From positions 167,966-231,965 of the forward strand of contig JAHDIN010000001.1 in assembly GCA_020630775.1 (NCBI GenBank): a DNA stretch of 64,000 nt, read 5' to 3'. Positions 15,001 to 21,549 of the stretch are shown here, piece after piece; the first letter of the stretch is position 1, and each line of letters starts with the position of its first letter. The notes under the pieces are model-generated. The model was not told the origin of the DNA and made no database searches. It worked only from the letters and a program-made list of their open reading frames with translations. This stretch comes from Saprospiraceae bacterium. GTDB taxonomy: Bacteria; Bacteroidota; Bacteroidia; Chitinophagales; Saprospiraceae. A program made the translations under genes and the position numbers.

Positions 15001-18000
15001 TGAATTCTGAATCCACTTGCGGTTTAACTCAGAAATTCATCTATATGTTTACCGCTACAGATGCCTGTGGCAACGAAAGCAATAACACAATTGCCGAATT
15101 TATAATTGAAGACACAACACGACCAGAATTTTCAATTCCGCCTTCTAATTTAACTGTAGAATGTGATGGTGGAGGTAATAAAATTGAATTGAATAATTGG
15201 TTGAATAGTAATGCTTCTGGATTAGCTGCCGATATATGTACTAATGGAATTTCATGGGAATGGGATTTGATTCGTGAAGAGGATGATTGTGGATTTACAG
15301 GAAGAGACCTATATCGATTCACAATTCAAGATGATTGCGGCAATGTTAATTCAGCAGAAGCTTGGTTTAATATTATTGATACAACCAATCCTTTGGTTAC
15401 AGGAGGTGAGGATATGTTGATGGAAGAATGTAATCATGATGCTAATGGCAATTACCCAGAATTTGATTTCTGGTTAACCAACAATGCAGGATTAAGTTCT
15501 AGTGATATTTGTGGACTATTGGAATGGTCAAATGATTATGACCCTTCTAATTGGATGACCATATGTGGTAATACGCAATTTGTAGATGTTGAATTTACAG
15601 CTACAGACGAATGTGGCAATAGTACATCAGTTATACATCGATTTGGAATAGGTGATGTAACACCTCCACAGTTTATAAATTGTCCAAGACCACCAATCGT
15701 GGTTGATGCTCCAGATAGCTGGTGTAGCGCTTATGTCAATTATGACTTTCCAATTGCAGAAGATAATTGTGGTGATGTTACAGTTACTCAAACGGATAAT
15801 ACAAATTATAATTCTGGAGACTTGTTTCCAGTTGGAACTACAATTCTCACTTTCGTAGCGGAAGACGATTGTGGTAATACGAGCTATTGCGAATATAAAA
15901 TCAGTGTCAACGATTTCCATACTCCTCCAGTTATTTCATGTCCTTCTTCTTTGACTGTAAATAATGATCCAAAAATGTGTGGAGCCATTGTCAATGGAAT
16001 TGCTCCTACTAATTGGGAAGATAATTGCCCTAATAATGTGACGATACAGTATGAGATAATAGATGAAAATGATGACTTACTTTATTGTGGTTTTGAGGAT
16101 GCAAGTGGAATTAAATTTCCGGTAGGTACTTCTCAAGTGAATTATAGGATAACAGATCAGCCGTTGCTTTTAATTACTGAATTGGTTCAAAATGGTGACT
16201 CAGTGGTTGTAGAAATAACCAACTTTGGACCTGCTAATTTAGATATCAGTTGTTTGAACTTTAGAAGAGATGGTACGAATTCGGAAAGTCACAATGTGCC
16301 TAACAATACAATTTTAAATGTAGGTTCGACATATCTTCAAGGCTTTTCTAATATCCCTTCAAGCAGTCCAGCATCATATTGGATAGAATTTATTGAACGA
16401 CCATTAGATGGCGTTTCAATAAATGGGCATACTACTTCCAATTTCATATTCAGCGGTGACTTGACTGGTGCACATTTTATTAGAAATTATGAATGTGACC
16501 ATGACTTAGCTTCAGATTTTAGAATAGTCTCTGATTGCTTTATTGGTAGCTTAGGGGTATTGAATGAAGGCTTTTCTATGATGTCTCCTAATGGTACAAC
16601 AGTGGGTATTCAGGAGGGTGTCTTTAGTGAGGCTAATTGTTCATTTGAAGTAACTGTACTTGATGATCAAGCACCATTCTGTGCGGAGTATGATACGACA
16701 AGATATATTTTAGATAGCCCAATAAATATTTTACCTAATGCATGCACATATATAAACTACGATGTGCCATTTGGAATAACAGTTGGTGATGTTAATCTCA
16801 TAGATTTAGAAATTGATATTATTGATGGTGCCGAATTGAATATCTTTTTAACTAGCCCAAGTGGAACAACCATTGATTTATTGAATGGTAATTGCGTTGG
16901 GTCTATGGGCATAAATATTTCTTTGGATGATATGGCTAGCGAGCCAATATCTAATACTGATTGTAATACGCAAAGTAGCATTGAGTTCTATCAACCATTA
17001 GGACTATTTGCTGATTTCTATAATGAAAATGCGGGAGGCTCTTGGATTTTGAGGATCGAAAATGTCGGAGGCAATGCTGGTCAAATTCAAAATGGATCAC
17101 TCGAAATCCTTGAGTTACTCCCTTATTCTCAATCTGATATAGTTATTAACAATGATCCTGGTGATTGTGGTGCTATATTTAATTGGAGGCATCCGCTTGC
17201 TTCTGATAATTGTGGCTTGTCACAAATGACAATGCACTTTGAGTCTAATGATAATATCAGTTTGCCTCCAGCGGGTGATGTGCGTCAAGGAGAATTGCAT
17301 AGCGCTTATTTCGAAGTTGGTAGTACCACTGTCATTTATACGATGATAGATGAATATGGCAATAAATCACAATGCAGTTTTGAAGTGATCGTTAATGATG
17401 CCGAATTGCCTTTAATTAATCCAGATGATTGCGTAGATCAAGTGATTCAGTTAGGACCAGGTGAATGTGAAGTGGCACCGGGCGATGTTATACTACCTAC
17501 GCCTTTTGATAATTGTGGTAGTCAAAATCTTTCTAATAATCTTGATTTGTCTAACTTAATAAGTGGCAGTCATGGTATAAGTTATTTCTACATAGATGAA
17601 TTTGACAATTTGGTAGAGTGTACTTTCAATATCACTGTACTGCCTTACATTCCATCCACAACTCAGATTGCGTGTGTTGGTCAAATCAATATGAGCCTAG
17701 GTCCAGATTGTATGGAGACGATAACTCCTGATATGATTTTAGTTCCAGGAGGTGATTATGGTTGTACTGATGATTACTGCTTAACCTTAATGGATGAAGA
17801 TGGTAATGAATTTGGTAACTCTATTGATGGTACCAATGTAGTCGATGAGTCTCATGTAGGTCAATTGATACAAGTTAAAGTTTGCTTCGATTGTAATGGA
17901 AGTAATTGCTGCTGGGGTTATTTATTGGTTGAAAATAAACTCATTCCTCAAGTTGTCTGTCCGGAAGATGTAACTATTGCATGTAATCAAGCATTTAATC

Positions 18001-21000
18001 CTGAAGTAACAGGCCAACCTGCTGTAGAAAGTTGCGAACAACAAATATATTTTAGCTATCAAGACAACTTGACCCGTTTTGATATGTGTGAGGATATCAC
18101 AGCTTTACTTGAAAGAAAGTGGTACGTCACTGATGAAAGTAATAATGTAATCGAATGTATTCAGAATATTCAAGTGGAAGGATTTGATATCAATGATATT
18201 GTGATTCCTGCTGATACTGTTATTACTCAAGAAATCGCATGTGAAGTTATTGCATTAGACCAATCTTATTTACATCCAGATAGCACTGGATGGGCCACAA
18301 TAGGCGGAGTAGCAGTTGCAGAAACTGGCGATGGATTATGTTCACATTTTTGGAATTACGAAGATCAAATACTTTACAATTGCGAAGGCAGTTATGAAAT
18401 TATAAGAAAGTGGATGATAAGAGATATGTGTGATGAAATTGACCCAATGGTGAATCCAATTCTTGAAAAATATCAATCAATTAAGGTGCTAGACAATATG
18501 CCACCTCAATTTGATAACTGTCCAGACGATATTGAAGTTGCAAGTAATGGTTATGATTGTACTGCCGATATTTATCTGAATGATTATTTTCCAGATATAT
18601 CCGAATTGTGTGGTTCTATAAAAGATACCTTAATTACAGTTACACCTGGATCTGTAATGGAAAATCCAAAAGGGCACTATTATTTAACCAATTTATCAGC
18701 AGGTCAGCATACAGTAAAGATCAGTGTCAGAGATCAGTGTAGCAATTACTCTAGATGCACCTTTAATATTAATGTCGTTGATCAATCTGGGCCGAATTTA
18801 ATATGTGATCAGAATTTGCATATTTCTTTGAGTAATGCCGGTATCGCAGAATTGAATGCTGAAATATTTAATGATGGATCATTTGATAATTGTACGGCAT
18901 TAGATTTTCTGGTGTATAGAATGGAATCTGTTTGTGGTGATGATTCGGATATCATTCCTGGGGAAAGTATTAAGGTATGTTGCGCTGATGTTGGACCTGA
19001 ACCTATACAAGTTATTCTAAGAGCTTGGGATGATGCTGACGGTAATCAGATATGGGGTAGTGAAGGTGACTACATGGCAGAATGTATGGTCAATGTATCA
19101 GTATCAGATTTCCCAATTGCAGATTTCAAATGTCCTAATGATATCACCTTAAATTGCCATCAAGATTATACGAATCTAAATCTTACTGGCGCCCCTGCAA
19201 GTACGTCTATATGTAATGCACTACCTGCAACTTTTGTAGATGAAGAGCAACTAATTAGAGATTGTAGTTCTGGACAAATAATTAGAACTTGGACAGTGAC
19301 TGCTACAGGGCAAGAATGTAAGCAAACGATTACACTTCAAGGCGCAGAATTATTTTCGGAAGACAATATAGTATGGCCAAGTGATTTCGATGGTACTTGT
19401 AGTGAGGGCATTCCTGAGGTCGAGCCTCAAATAGATTTACTCGGTTGCTCAGTGGTCGGTATAAATTTAGAATCCGACACCTTTTATTTCCAAGATAATG
19501 TCTGTTTTAAAATTTTAAATACTTGGACTGTTATTGATTGGTGTCAAAGACCAGCAGATGCCTTGCCAAATGATCCAATAGGTATGTGGACACATATTCA
19601 AGAAATTAAAATTACTGAAACAGAAGGTCCAGTCATTCAGTCATGTGATAACTTTGAAGTATCTATTCAAGATGACAATTGTCTACTTGAGCAATTGACG
19701 CTTTCGAATTCAGCTATTGATAATAGTTGTGGTTTTATACAGGATGTTGATTGGACATATCAAATTGATTTGGATAATGATGGCGATTTTGAACTGGAAG
19801 GGAATTCGCAAAGTGATGTGGTAGAAGTACCACTCCAAAACTTAGAAGTAGGTCAACTGAATATAGTTTGGGCAGCATTTGATGGCTGTAATAATTTTAC
19901 CTCATGTACACAATCTATAACTATACACGATGGTAAGGCACCTACGGCATATTGCGTAGACTTAACGGCAGGCGTTATGGCTAATAATGGTGAATTAACT
20001 ATTTGGGCAAATGATTTTGATGCAGGGAGTACAGATAATTGCACAGTACAATCGGATTTAATATTCTCTTTTGATGCTGTAAGCCAAATGAATGCTATAA
20101 CTTTTGATTGTGATGATATTCCAAATGGAATCAGTCAAATGATTGATGTAACATTATGGGTGACTGATGCTTCGGGTAATCAATCTAACTGTACAGCTTC
20201 AATTGAGTTGCAGGATAATAACAACGCTTGTCCAGATAATTCAAATATCAGAGCGACAGTAGGTGGCCATATAGAAACAGAGATGAGTGAGCCAGTCATG
20301 GAAGTGGAGACTTATTTAAAAGGCCCAGCTGATGTTGATGAAATGGATATGACAGAAGTTGATGGCGTCTTTGAATTTGAAAATATTCCATATGGAGGAT
20401 TTTATCAAATCAGGCCGTATAAGAATAAAGACTTCTTAAATGGTATATCCACCATAGACTTACTTTCTATTCAGTCGCATATTTTGGGAAGCCGACAACT
20501 AGCTTCTCCTTATAAAATTATTGCAGCAGATGTTACTCATGATGATAAGGTCTCTGCTTTAGATTTATTAGAGTTGCGAAATTTAATTTTAGGAAGGGTT
20601 GATACCTTTACAAATAACACTTCTTGGCGATTTGTGGATCAAGCATTCGAATTCTTAGACGCTTCAGATCCTTTCCCTTTTGATGATTATATTCTCAAGC
20701 AGACTATGCAGATAGAGGATATGGAGAATGATTTTATAGCTGTCAAAATAGGTGATGTTAATAATACTGCAATAACTAACTTATCCAATGAAGAGCTAAC
20801 AAAGAGAACTGATTATAACTTAATCTATTCTTTGGATATTGAAAGTCATGAGAAAGGCCAAATGATTCCTGTATTTACAACTGATCAAGGTTTAATACAT
20901 GGATTTCAAATGCAATTAGAATTGGACAATGCTGATTTTATTGAAATTTTATCTGGAAGTACTGAAATTGAAAGTGACCATTATTATATAGATGATAAAG

Positions 21001-21470
21001 GCATTCTGAATATAAGTTGGCATTCAGTAGAAGGCGCTGTTTCTGGACCAAGTATTCCATTATTCTATTTGAATATTAATCCTCATAATAAGAGTAGAGT
21101 TGAGCTGTCATTATTGAGTGAGCGGATTCAACCAGAAATTTACTTAACAGATAATTGGCATGTAAAGGTACCGTCGCTATCATTGAAAGCTGATAATGGA
21201 ATGGATGAGACCTTTGTGTTATATCAAAATGAACCTAATCCTTTTACAGAGCAAACTTCTATTAAGTTGTACTTACCAAAATCACAGGAAGTTAAGTTTG
21301 AGGTTCACGAAGCTAATGGTCGTGTTATATATTCTGAATCAAGAAAGATGGAAGCGGGGGAGAATAAATTTGAGTTGACAAAAGCTCAAATCGGCACAAA
21401 TGGTATATTGTATTATACTGTTACTTGTGATGCGTATTCGGAAACTAAAAAGATGATTGTATTAAAATAA
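1..21470 (+). CDS. Giant HYR-repeat surface protein with T9SS sorting domain (5'-truncated by window)
   Basis: The frame is open to the window edge (first full codon at base 3) with no start codon of its own, so at least 7155 codons belong to a larger gene. Almost all of it is HYR (hyalin) modules of about 80-90 residues, recognisable by an ECxG-type turn, an xxWL helix, a DxCGN turn and a closing IEDTT-like strand. Interrupting or following these are: a SprB repeat (about 2300-2520), a lamin-tail-like domain (about 16165-16640), a proprotein-convertase P domain (about 16720-17125), a dockerin-like pair of calcium-loop helices (about 20430-20770), a cohesin-like strand region (about 20810-21190) and a type A T9SS C-terminal sorting domain with the YQNEPNPF motif (about 21215-21467). 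Likely exported through T9SS and surface-anchored or released as an adhesin or gliding filament. Cysteines are abundant and probably disulphide-bonded. Function beyond adhesion is unknown. A terminator follows directly. Confidence 0.93.
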   Translation, partial: AIAGIGTHTLEYDYQEGSCEVSTEINVTVEDGSELDASFDAEQLVCADEVVTLTPTEEGGVFTGIGVSDNGDGTGGTFSSSASGDYVVTYSLNTSSGCSVVYSLIITVDGNKPIIMIPPSDLILECGESGNTTSISNWVSNSGGMMVVDDSPEPVDLSSVVGTATETCGNSQIIPYTFTAEDECGNSISVIAYVRIIDTTPPDFKLNSAVTIDCDDNTDPDGWAASAIVVEDECDDDPITNYALINIEEKCDGTVTQTIYTYVFSVADACGNQSTSMTSTYTIEDSEPPQIIPPTNLNVTCDQDISLLVTEWLDDYNLVFNCFDIDNPIVTTDYIAGSILDACGDVIPVTWTVETICGAFVTATSNINIIEDTTGPTMTCTPSLTFAVDVDNCGANIALPLPLSTDCNEIESILQTSPPPNEELPIGITSVIFTATDECGNTSTCSTNVTIVDTQNPELICPPSINVCSDEGTCSWVSNESVNPLVSDCGNTTLSYSIENPDRSVVTPAEIEGFVFMVGSSSVTVTATDVNGNTTACNFTVNVEDCEAPVITCPDDITVECDSDVPLSSFKSEKRTSISQKAMMDCNCTATQGTQSFPITTIKTDEDAVSFYSYGNPDAASANTGFELINTTLLFLHEDTNTGEISLVVIMDAPSGDGGSAMMDFFCLPANATLDLSDDNGEITGIFPTVSANFNWADCCTDGTVIGNVGCNTTFDFIPTIGSGINNMAWVTGTEAAPIYTYFDNFSEPVRIQCGSGQPECCQNSNMVTTEDSSCPNLADGSIDVTTDADGAPFTFLWSTGATSEDLINVTAGNYTVTITDKDNCEQILDVEVGLTQTCDSNDALDLFEGAGNVIDNCDPVEVTSMLINTISGCGSTQTLVYEYSAIDSSGNQSSCYAYYTIEDTTTPLIGTAAMDMTVECDGAGNSDAFIGWLANKGGATATDICGPEITWTNNYTSQFSDECGLTGEIDVIFTVTDDCSNTSTTEATFTIEDTTAPTLDCPSNITLECSDPLNDAIISNWLSTANASDVCGNVTLANDYADTFEADCGLSGEYTVVFTATDACTNETTCSRTITIEDTTDPIIELGANDLILECAGVNNAAQITAWTTNNGGAVASDNCSAALTWSFAAMPAVATCGNTTTTTYVFTVTDACDNTSTTTADVILEDTTHPVLTVPTALIEECGDITTSLAAWRAQASATDACGNVTIVSELWNTTSGCGGTESRTYLFTATDACGNETTGLSDYILEDTVDPVVTCPSDLALVCGNESNDLLILNWLNSATAVDVNGCSDVRIENTYPNALPGLACQMSSGLTVTFTATDGCANTHTCQATITMDDSVAPYFENCPSNMTVNVDVDLCETNVIYSTPIALDDCDESVKVEMTSGIASGSAFPIGTTSLLFTATDDCGNTQTCAFDITVVDSDVPSIACPSNNVVVCVDAGECTWQSTDEVDALFNENCAAEGYTVTYVITGATSANSAATGINDPASDDVEFELGTSEVCYTITDDAGNSASCCFDVIVEDCEDPSITCPVAMTVECDGSGNTTALNTWLASVAGDDNCDTDVSLSNSLFNTISDCNNAKSYVYSFESEDNFGNVVSCLSTFTIEDTTSPEIETAAMDMTIECSDGDNGTEALLAWLNDNGGAEASDVCNGISWSNDFDGIVGSCGETGEVSVIFTVTDDCGNTSTTEATFTIEDTTAPTLDCPSNITLECSDPLNDAIISNWLSTANASDVCGNVTLANDYADTFEADCGLSGEYTVVFTATDACTNETTCSRTITIEDTTDPIIELGANDLILECAGVNNAAQITAWTTNNGGAVASDNCSAALTWSFAAMPAVATCGNTTTTTYVFTVTDACDNTSTTTADVILEDTTPPLISGPDDVTVQCNPTNNPTELNNLLAAFFATDNCDMTPIISNELYNSISGCGGTSTETYLITAVDDCGNQSSQLFSFTIIDSNAPTLIQPNPLTIECGNPDNPSIIQSWLDSFTGTDFCGGDVIVTNNFNGNVIDGCGVSTNVSFNISDECGNNYNFNSTITIDDTLNPYFENCPSNMTVNVDVDLCETNVIYSTPIALDDCDESVNVEMTSGIASGSAFPIGTTSLLFTATDDCGNTQTCAFDITVVDSDVPSITCPSNNVVVCVDADACTWQSTDEVEALFNENCAAEGYTVTYVITGATSANSAATGINDPASDDVEFELGTSEVCYTITDDAGNSASCCFDVIVEDCEDPSITCPVAMTVECDGSGNTTALNTWLASVAGDDNCDTDVSLSNSLFNTISDCNNAKSYVYSFESEDNFGNVVSCLSTFTIEDTTSPEIETAAMDMTIECSDGDNGTEALLAWLNDNGGAEASDVCNGISWSNDFDGIVGSCGETGEVSVIFTVTDDCGNTSTTEATFTIEDTTAPTLDCPSNITLECSDPLNDAIISNWLSTANASDVCGNVTLANDYADTFEADCGLSGEYTVVFTATDACTNETTCSRTITIEDTTDPIIELGANDLILECAGVNNAAQITAWTTNNGGAVASDNCSAALTWSFAAMPAVATCGNTTTTTYVFTVTDACDNTSTTTADVILEDTTHPVLTVPTALIEECGDITTSLAAWRAQASATDACGNVTIVSELWNTTSGCGGTESRTYLFTATDACGNETTGLSDYILEDTVDPVVTCPSDLALVCGNESNDLLILNWLNSATAVDVNGCSDVRIENTYPNALPGLACQMSSGLTVTFTATDGCANTHTCQATITMDDSVAPYFENCPSNMTVNVDVDLCETNVIYSTPIALDDCDESVKVEMTSGIASGSAFPIGTTSLLFTATDDCGNTQTCAFDITVVDSDVPSIACPSNNVVVCVDAGECTWQSTDEVDALFNENCAAEGYTVTYVITGATSANSAATGINDPASDDVEFELGTSEVCYTITDDAGNSASCCFDVIVEDCEDPSITCPVAMTVECDGSGNTTALNTWLASVAGDDNCDTDVSLSNSLFNTISDCNNAKSYVYSFESEDNFGNVVSCLSTFTIEDTTSPEIETAAMDMTIECSDGDNGTEALLAWLNDNGGAEASDVCNGISWSNDFDGIVGSCGETGEVSVIFTVTDDCGNTSTTEATFTIEDTTAPTLDCPSNITLECSDPLNDAIISNWLSTANASDVCGNVTLANDYADTFEADCGLSGEYTVVFTATDACTNETTCSRTITIEDTTDPIIELGANDLILECAGVNNAAQITAWTTNNGGAVASDNCSAALTWSFAAMPAVATCGNTTTTTYVFTVTDACDNTSTTTADVILEDTTPPLISGPDDVTVQCNPTNNPTELNNLLAAFFATDNCDMTPIISNELYNSISGCGGTSTETYLITAVDDCGNQSSQLFSFTIIDSNAPTLIQPNPLTIECGNPDNPSIIQSWLDSFTGTDFCGGDVIVTNNFNGNVIDGCGVSTNVSFNISDECGNNYNFNSTITIDDTLNPYFENCPSNMTVNVDVDLCETNVIYSTPIALDDCDESVNVEMTSGIASGSAFPIGTTSLLFTATDDCGNTQTCAFDITVVDSDVPSITCPSNNVVVCVDADACTWQSTDEVEALFNENCAAEGYTVTYVITGATSANSAATGINDPASDDVEFELGTSEVCYTITDDAGNSASCCFDVIVEDCEDPSITCPVAMTVECDGSGNTTALNTWLASVAGDDNCDTDVSLSNSLFNTISDCNNAKSYVYSFESEDNFGNVVSCLSTFTIEDTTSPEIETAAMDMTIECSDGDNGTEALLAWLNDNGGAEASDVCNGISWSNDFDGIVGSCGETGEVSVIFTVTDDCGNTSTTEATFTIEDTTAPTLDCPSNITLECSDPLNDAIISNWLSTANASDVCGNVTLANDYADTFEADCGLSGEYTVVFTATDACTNETTCSRTITIEDTTDPIIELGANDLILECAGVNNAAQITAWTTNNGGAVASDNCSAALTWSFAAMPAVATCGNTTTTTYVFTVTDACDNTSTTTADVILEDTTHPVLTVPTALIEECGDITTSLAAWRAQASATDACGNVTIVSELWNTTSGCGGTESRTYLFTATDACGNATTGLSDYVLEDTGNPTVICPDNLALVCGEESNDQLILSWLNSATSSDLNGCSDVIVTNTYPNDLPGLDCNLSTGLTITFTATDACGNSHTCESIITMDDDTPPFFENCPSDLTVNVDVDLCSSNVIYSQPVVSDNCDEMVQIELTDGIASGQEFPLGITSQTFTATDDCGNTQTCTFLITVLDSDIPSIDCPSNDVIQCTNDSSCTWLSDKSTDPLYIDNCTGFSIEFEIMGATTANGDSETINIVAEQDIIFNLGTSEVCYTISDPSGNNSQCCFDVVVKDCEAPTITCSDAIDVACGSEDLNLWFNSIAGTALDNCNSNSELTIDTLLLTDISSCGNTFERVYLFTVSDKEGNASTCVATYETDDTVNPIITQASDLILECDDSNQSTALLAWLNNNGGATATDACSEPIVWSNNFIGDLSNGCSATGDVEVVFTATDDCGNLSTTSAVFRIEDNVVPELNVPEDLTLECSDAINTAVIENWLNSARAEDECSGTLTVSHNYPDVFVAACGLTGTYTVTWTTTDPCGNTTTDSATITLVDTTEPNIDIQAQDLVLECADPNNTSLINDWLDNNGLAVATDLCSDQDLVWSHTLEMDLDGCGDTETSYYIFTVTDNCGNQSSTRAKVIIEDTTAPQFDILPQDLVIECSPLNHGNELEIWLSSNGGAEVSDLCSDQFEWAYDLINVTYECDDNGVRTYRFIVTDECGNTSSAEADFILIDTTPPLISKSAEDFTAECNGSSNAIDVLNWLNNNGFAEATDICGNVTWSNNYGSIAADCGSTGEVEVTFTATDECGNSSTTTSIFTINDTTPPAWTILPQDFEIECDGTLDPMGRIEAWLNTAGGAEAEDDCSLIVYSNDFNDINIECDIQGGVEVTFTITDACGNFSTASANLSITDDVAPEISSPAKSITVECDGTGNQAELQLWLDNHGSAEAYDVCSDNLTWNYTLMNSESTCGLTQKFIYMFTATDACGNESNNTIAEFIIEDTTRPEFSIPPSNLTVECDGGGNKIELNNWLNSNASGLAADICTNGISWEWDLIREEDDCGFTGRDLYRFTIQDDCGNVNSAEAWFNIIDTTNPLVTGGEDMLMEECNHDANGNYPEFDFWLTNNAGLSSSDICGLLEWSNDYDPSNWMTICGNTQFVDVEFTATDECGNSTSVIHRFGIGDVTPPQFINCPRPPIVVDAPDSWCSAYVNYDFPIAEDNCGDVTVTQTDNTNYNSGDLFPVGTTILTFVAEDDCGNTSYCEYKISVNDFHTPPVISCPSSLTVNNDPKMCGAIVNGIAPTNWEDNCPNNVTIQYEIIDENDDLLYCGFEDASGIKFPVGTSQVNYRITDQPLLLITELVQNGDSVVVEITNFGPANLDISCLNFRRDGTNSESHNVPNNTILNVGSTYLQGFSNIPSSSPASYWIEFIERPLDGVSINGHTTSNFIFSGDLTGAHFIRNYECDHDLASDFRIVSDCFIGSLGVLNEGFSMMSPNGTTVGIQEGVFSEANCSFEVTVLDDQAPFCAEYDTTRYILDSPINILPNACTYINYDVPFGITVGDVNLIDLEIDIIDGAELNIFLTSPSGTTIDLLNGNCVGSMGINISLDDMASEPISNTDCNTQSSIEFYQPLGLFADFYNENAGGSWILRIENVGGNAGQIQNGSLEILELLPYSQSDIVINNDPGDCGAIFNWRHPLASDNCGLSQMTMHFESNDNISLPPAGDVRQGELHSAYFEVGSTTVIYTMIDEYGNKSQCSFEVIVNDAELPLINPDDCVDQVIQLGPGECEVAPGDVILPTPFDNCGSQNLSNNLDLSNLISGSHGISYFYIDEFDNLVECTFNITVLPYIPSTTQIACVGQINMSLGPDCMETITPDMILVPGGDYGCTDDYCLTLMDEDGNEFGNSIDGTNVVDESHVGQLIQVKVCFDCNGSNCCWGYLLVENKLIPQVVCPEDVTIACNQAFNPEVTGQPAVESCEQQIYFSYQDNLTRFDMCEDITALLERKWYVTDESNNVIECIQNIQVEGFDINDIVIPADTVITQEIACEVIALDQSYLHPDSTGWATIGGVAVAETGDGLCSHFWNYEDQILYNCEGSYEIIRKWMIRDMCDEIDPMVNPILEKYQSIKVLDNMPPQFDNCPDDIEVASNGYDCTADIYLNDYFPDISELCGSIKDTLITVTPGSVMENPKGHYYLTNLSAGQHTVKISVRDQCSNYSRCTFNINVVDQSGPNLICDQNLHISLSNAGIAELNAEIFNDGSFDNCTALDFLVYRMESVCGDDSDIIPGESIKVCCADVGPEPIQVILRAWDDADGNQIWGSEGDYMAECMVNVSVSDFPIADFKCPNDITLNCHQDYTNLNLTGAPASTSICNALPATFVDEEQLIRDCSSGQIIRTWTVTATGQECKQTITLQGAELFSEDNIVWPSDFDGTCSEGIPEVEPQIDLLGCSVVGINLESDTFYFQDNVCFKILNTWTVIDWCQRPADALPNDPIGMWTHIQEIKITETEGPVIQSCDNFEVSIQDDNCLLEQLTLSNSAIDNSCGFIQDVDWTYQIDLDNDGDFELEGNSQSDVVEVPLQNLEVGQLNIVWAAFDGCNNFTSCTQSITIHDGKAPTAYCVDLTAGVMANNGELTIWANDFDAGSTDNCTVQSDLIFSFDAVSQMNAITFDCDDIPNGISQMIDVTLWVTDASGNQSNCTASIELQDNNNACPDNSNIRATVGGHIETEMSEPVMEVETYLKGPADVDEMDMTEVDGVFEFENIPYGGFYQIRPYKNKDFLNGISTIDLLSIQSHILGSRQLASPYKIIAADVTHDDKVSALDLLELRNLILGRVDTFTNNTSWRFVDQAFEFLDASDPFPFDDYILKQTMQIEDMENDFIAVKIGDVNNTAITNLSNEELTKRTDYNLIYSLDIESHEKGQMIPVFTTDQGLIHGFQMQLELDNADFIEILSGSTEIESDHYYIDDKGILNISWHSVEGAVSGPSIPLFYLNINPHNKSRVELSLLSERIQPEIYLTDNWHVKVPSLSLKADNGMDETFVLYQNEPNPFTEQTSIKLYLPKSQEVKFEVHEANGRVIYSESRKMEAGENKFELTKAQIGTNGILYYTVTCDAYSETKKMIVLK
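2970..7184 (+). repeat. 4215-bp tandem super-repeat, copy 1
   Basis: In-frame (1405 codons) super-repeat inside the giant HYR gene. It is made of two related sub-units, A (2109 bp) and B (2106 bp). Anchor sequence AAGTACAACA occurs at 2951, 5060, 7166, 9275 and 11381, giving spacings 2109, 2106, 2109, 2106. A and B are identical over 2970-3508 versus 5079-5617, differ in the next two HYR modules, and are nearly identical again from the module starting near 4022. In all segments compared by eye, copy 1 and copy 2 showed no mismatch. Confidence 0.95.
7185..11399 (+). repeat. 4215-bp tandem super-repeat, copy 2
   Basis: Second head-to-tail copy of the A+B super-repeat, directly abutting copy 1 and keeping the reading frame. 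Spot comparisons at A- and B-specific positions (for example 3841 versus 8056 and 6421 versus 10636) were identical. Such identity over 4.2 kb, including synonymous positions, points to a recent duplication or ongoing homogenisation, or to an assembly duplication. Confidence 0.95.
11400..11980 (+). repeat. Partial third copy of the super-repeat
   Basis: Identical to the start of sub-unit A up to base 11980, where the first mismatch appears (GAAGAG versus GAAGAA). Downstream the order of HYR module types continues as in unit A to roughly 13500, but with progressively lower identity. The array therefore ends in a diverged unit rather than at a sharp break. Confidence 0.85.
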
Positions 21471-21492
21471 ACAATAGCTTGTCCTATATAAG

Positions 21493-21526
21493 AAAAATGC
21501 GCTGACTACCTCAGTGCATTTTTTTA
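21493..21526 (+). terminator. Rho-independent terminator of the giant HYR gene
   Basis: A 13-bp stem (21493-21505 pairing with 21511-21523, one G-T wobble) closes on a 5-base loop and runs into a T tract. It lies 23 bases after the stop codon of the HYR gene and just before gltX. Confidence 0.85.
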
Positions 21527-21549
21527 TTTTCGCACCTTAATTTTATGAT

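Noticed and set aside
305..20044. Many open frames on the minus strand (60-136 codons) opposite the giant HYR gene, repeated at 2.1- and 4.2-kb intervals
   Set aside because: They follow the biased codon pattern and the repeats of the sense gene, have no domain features and repeat only because the sense DNA repeats.
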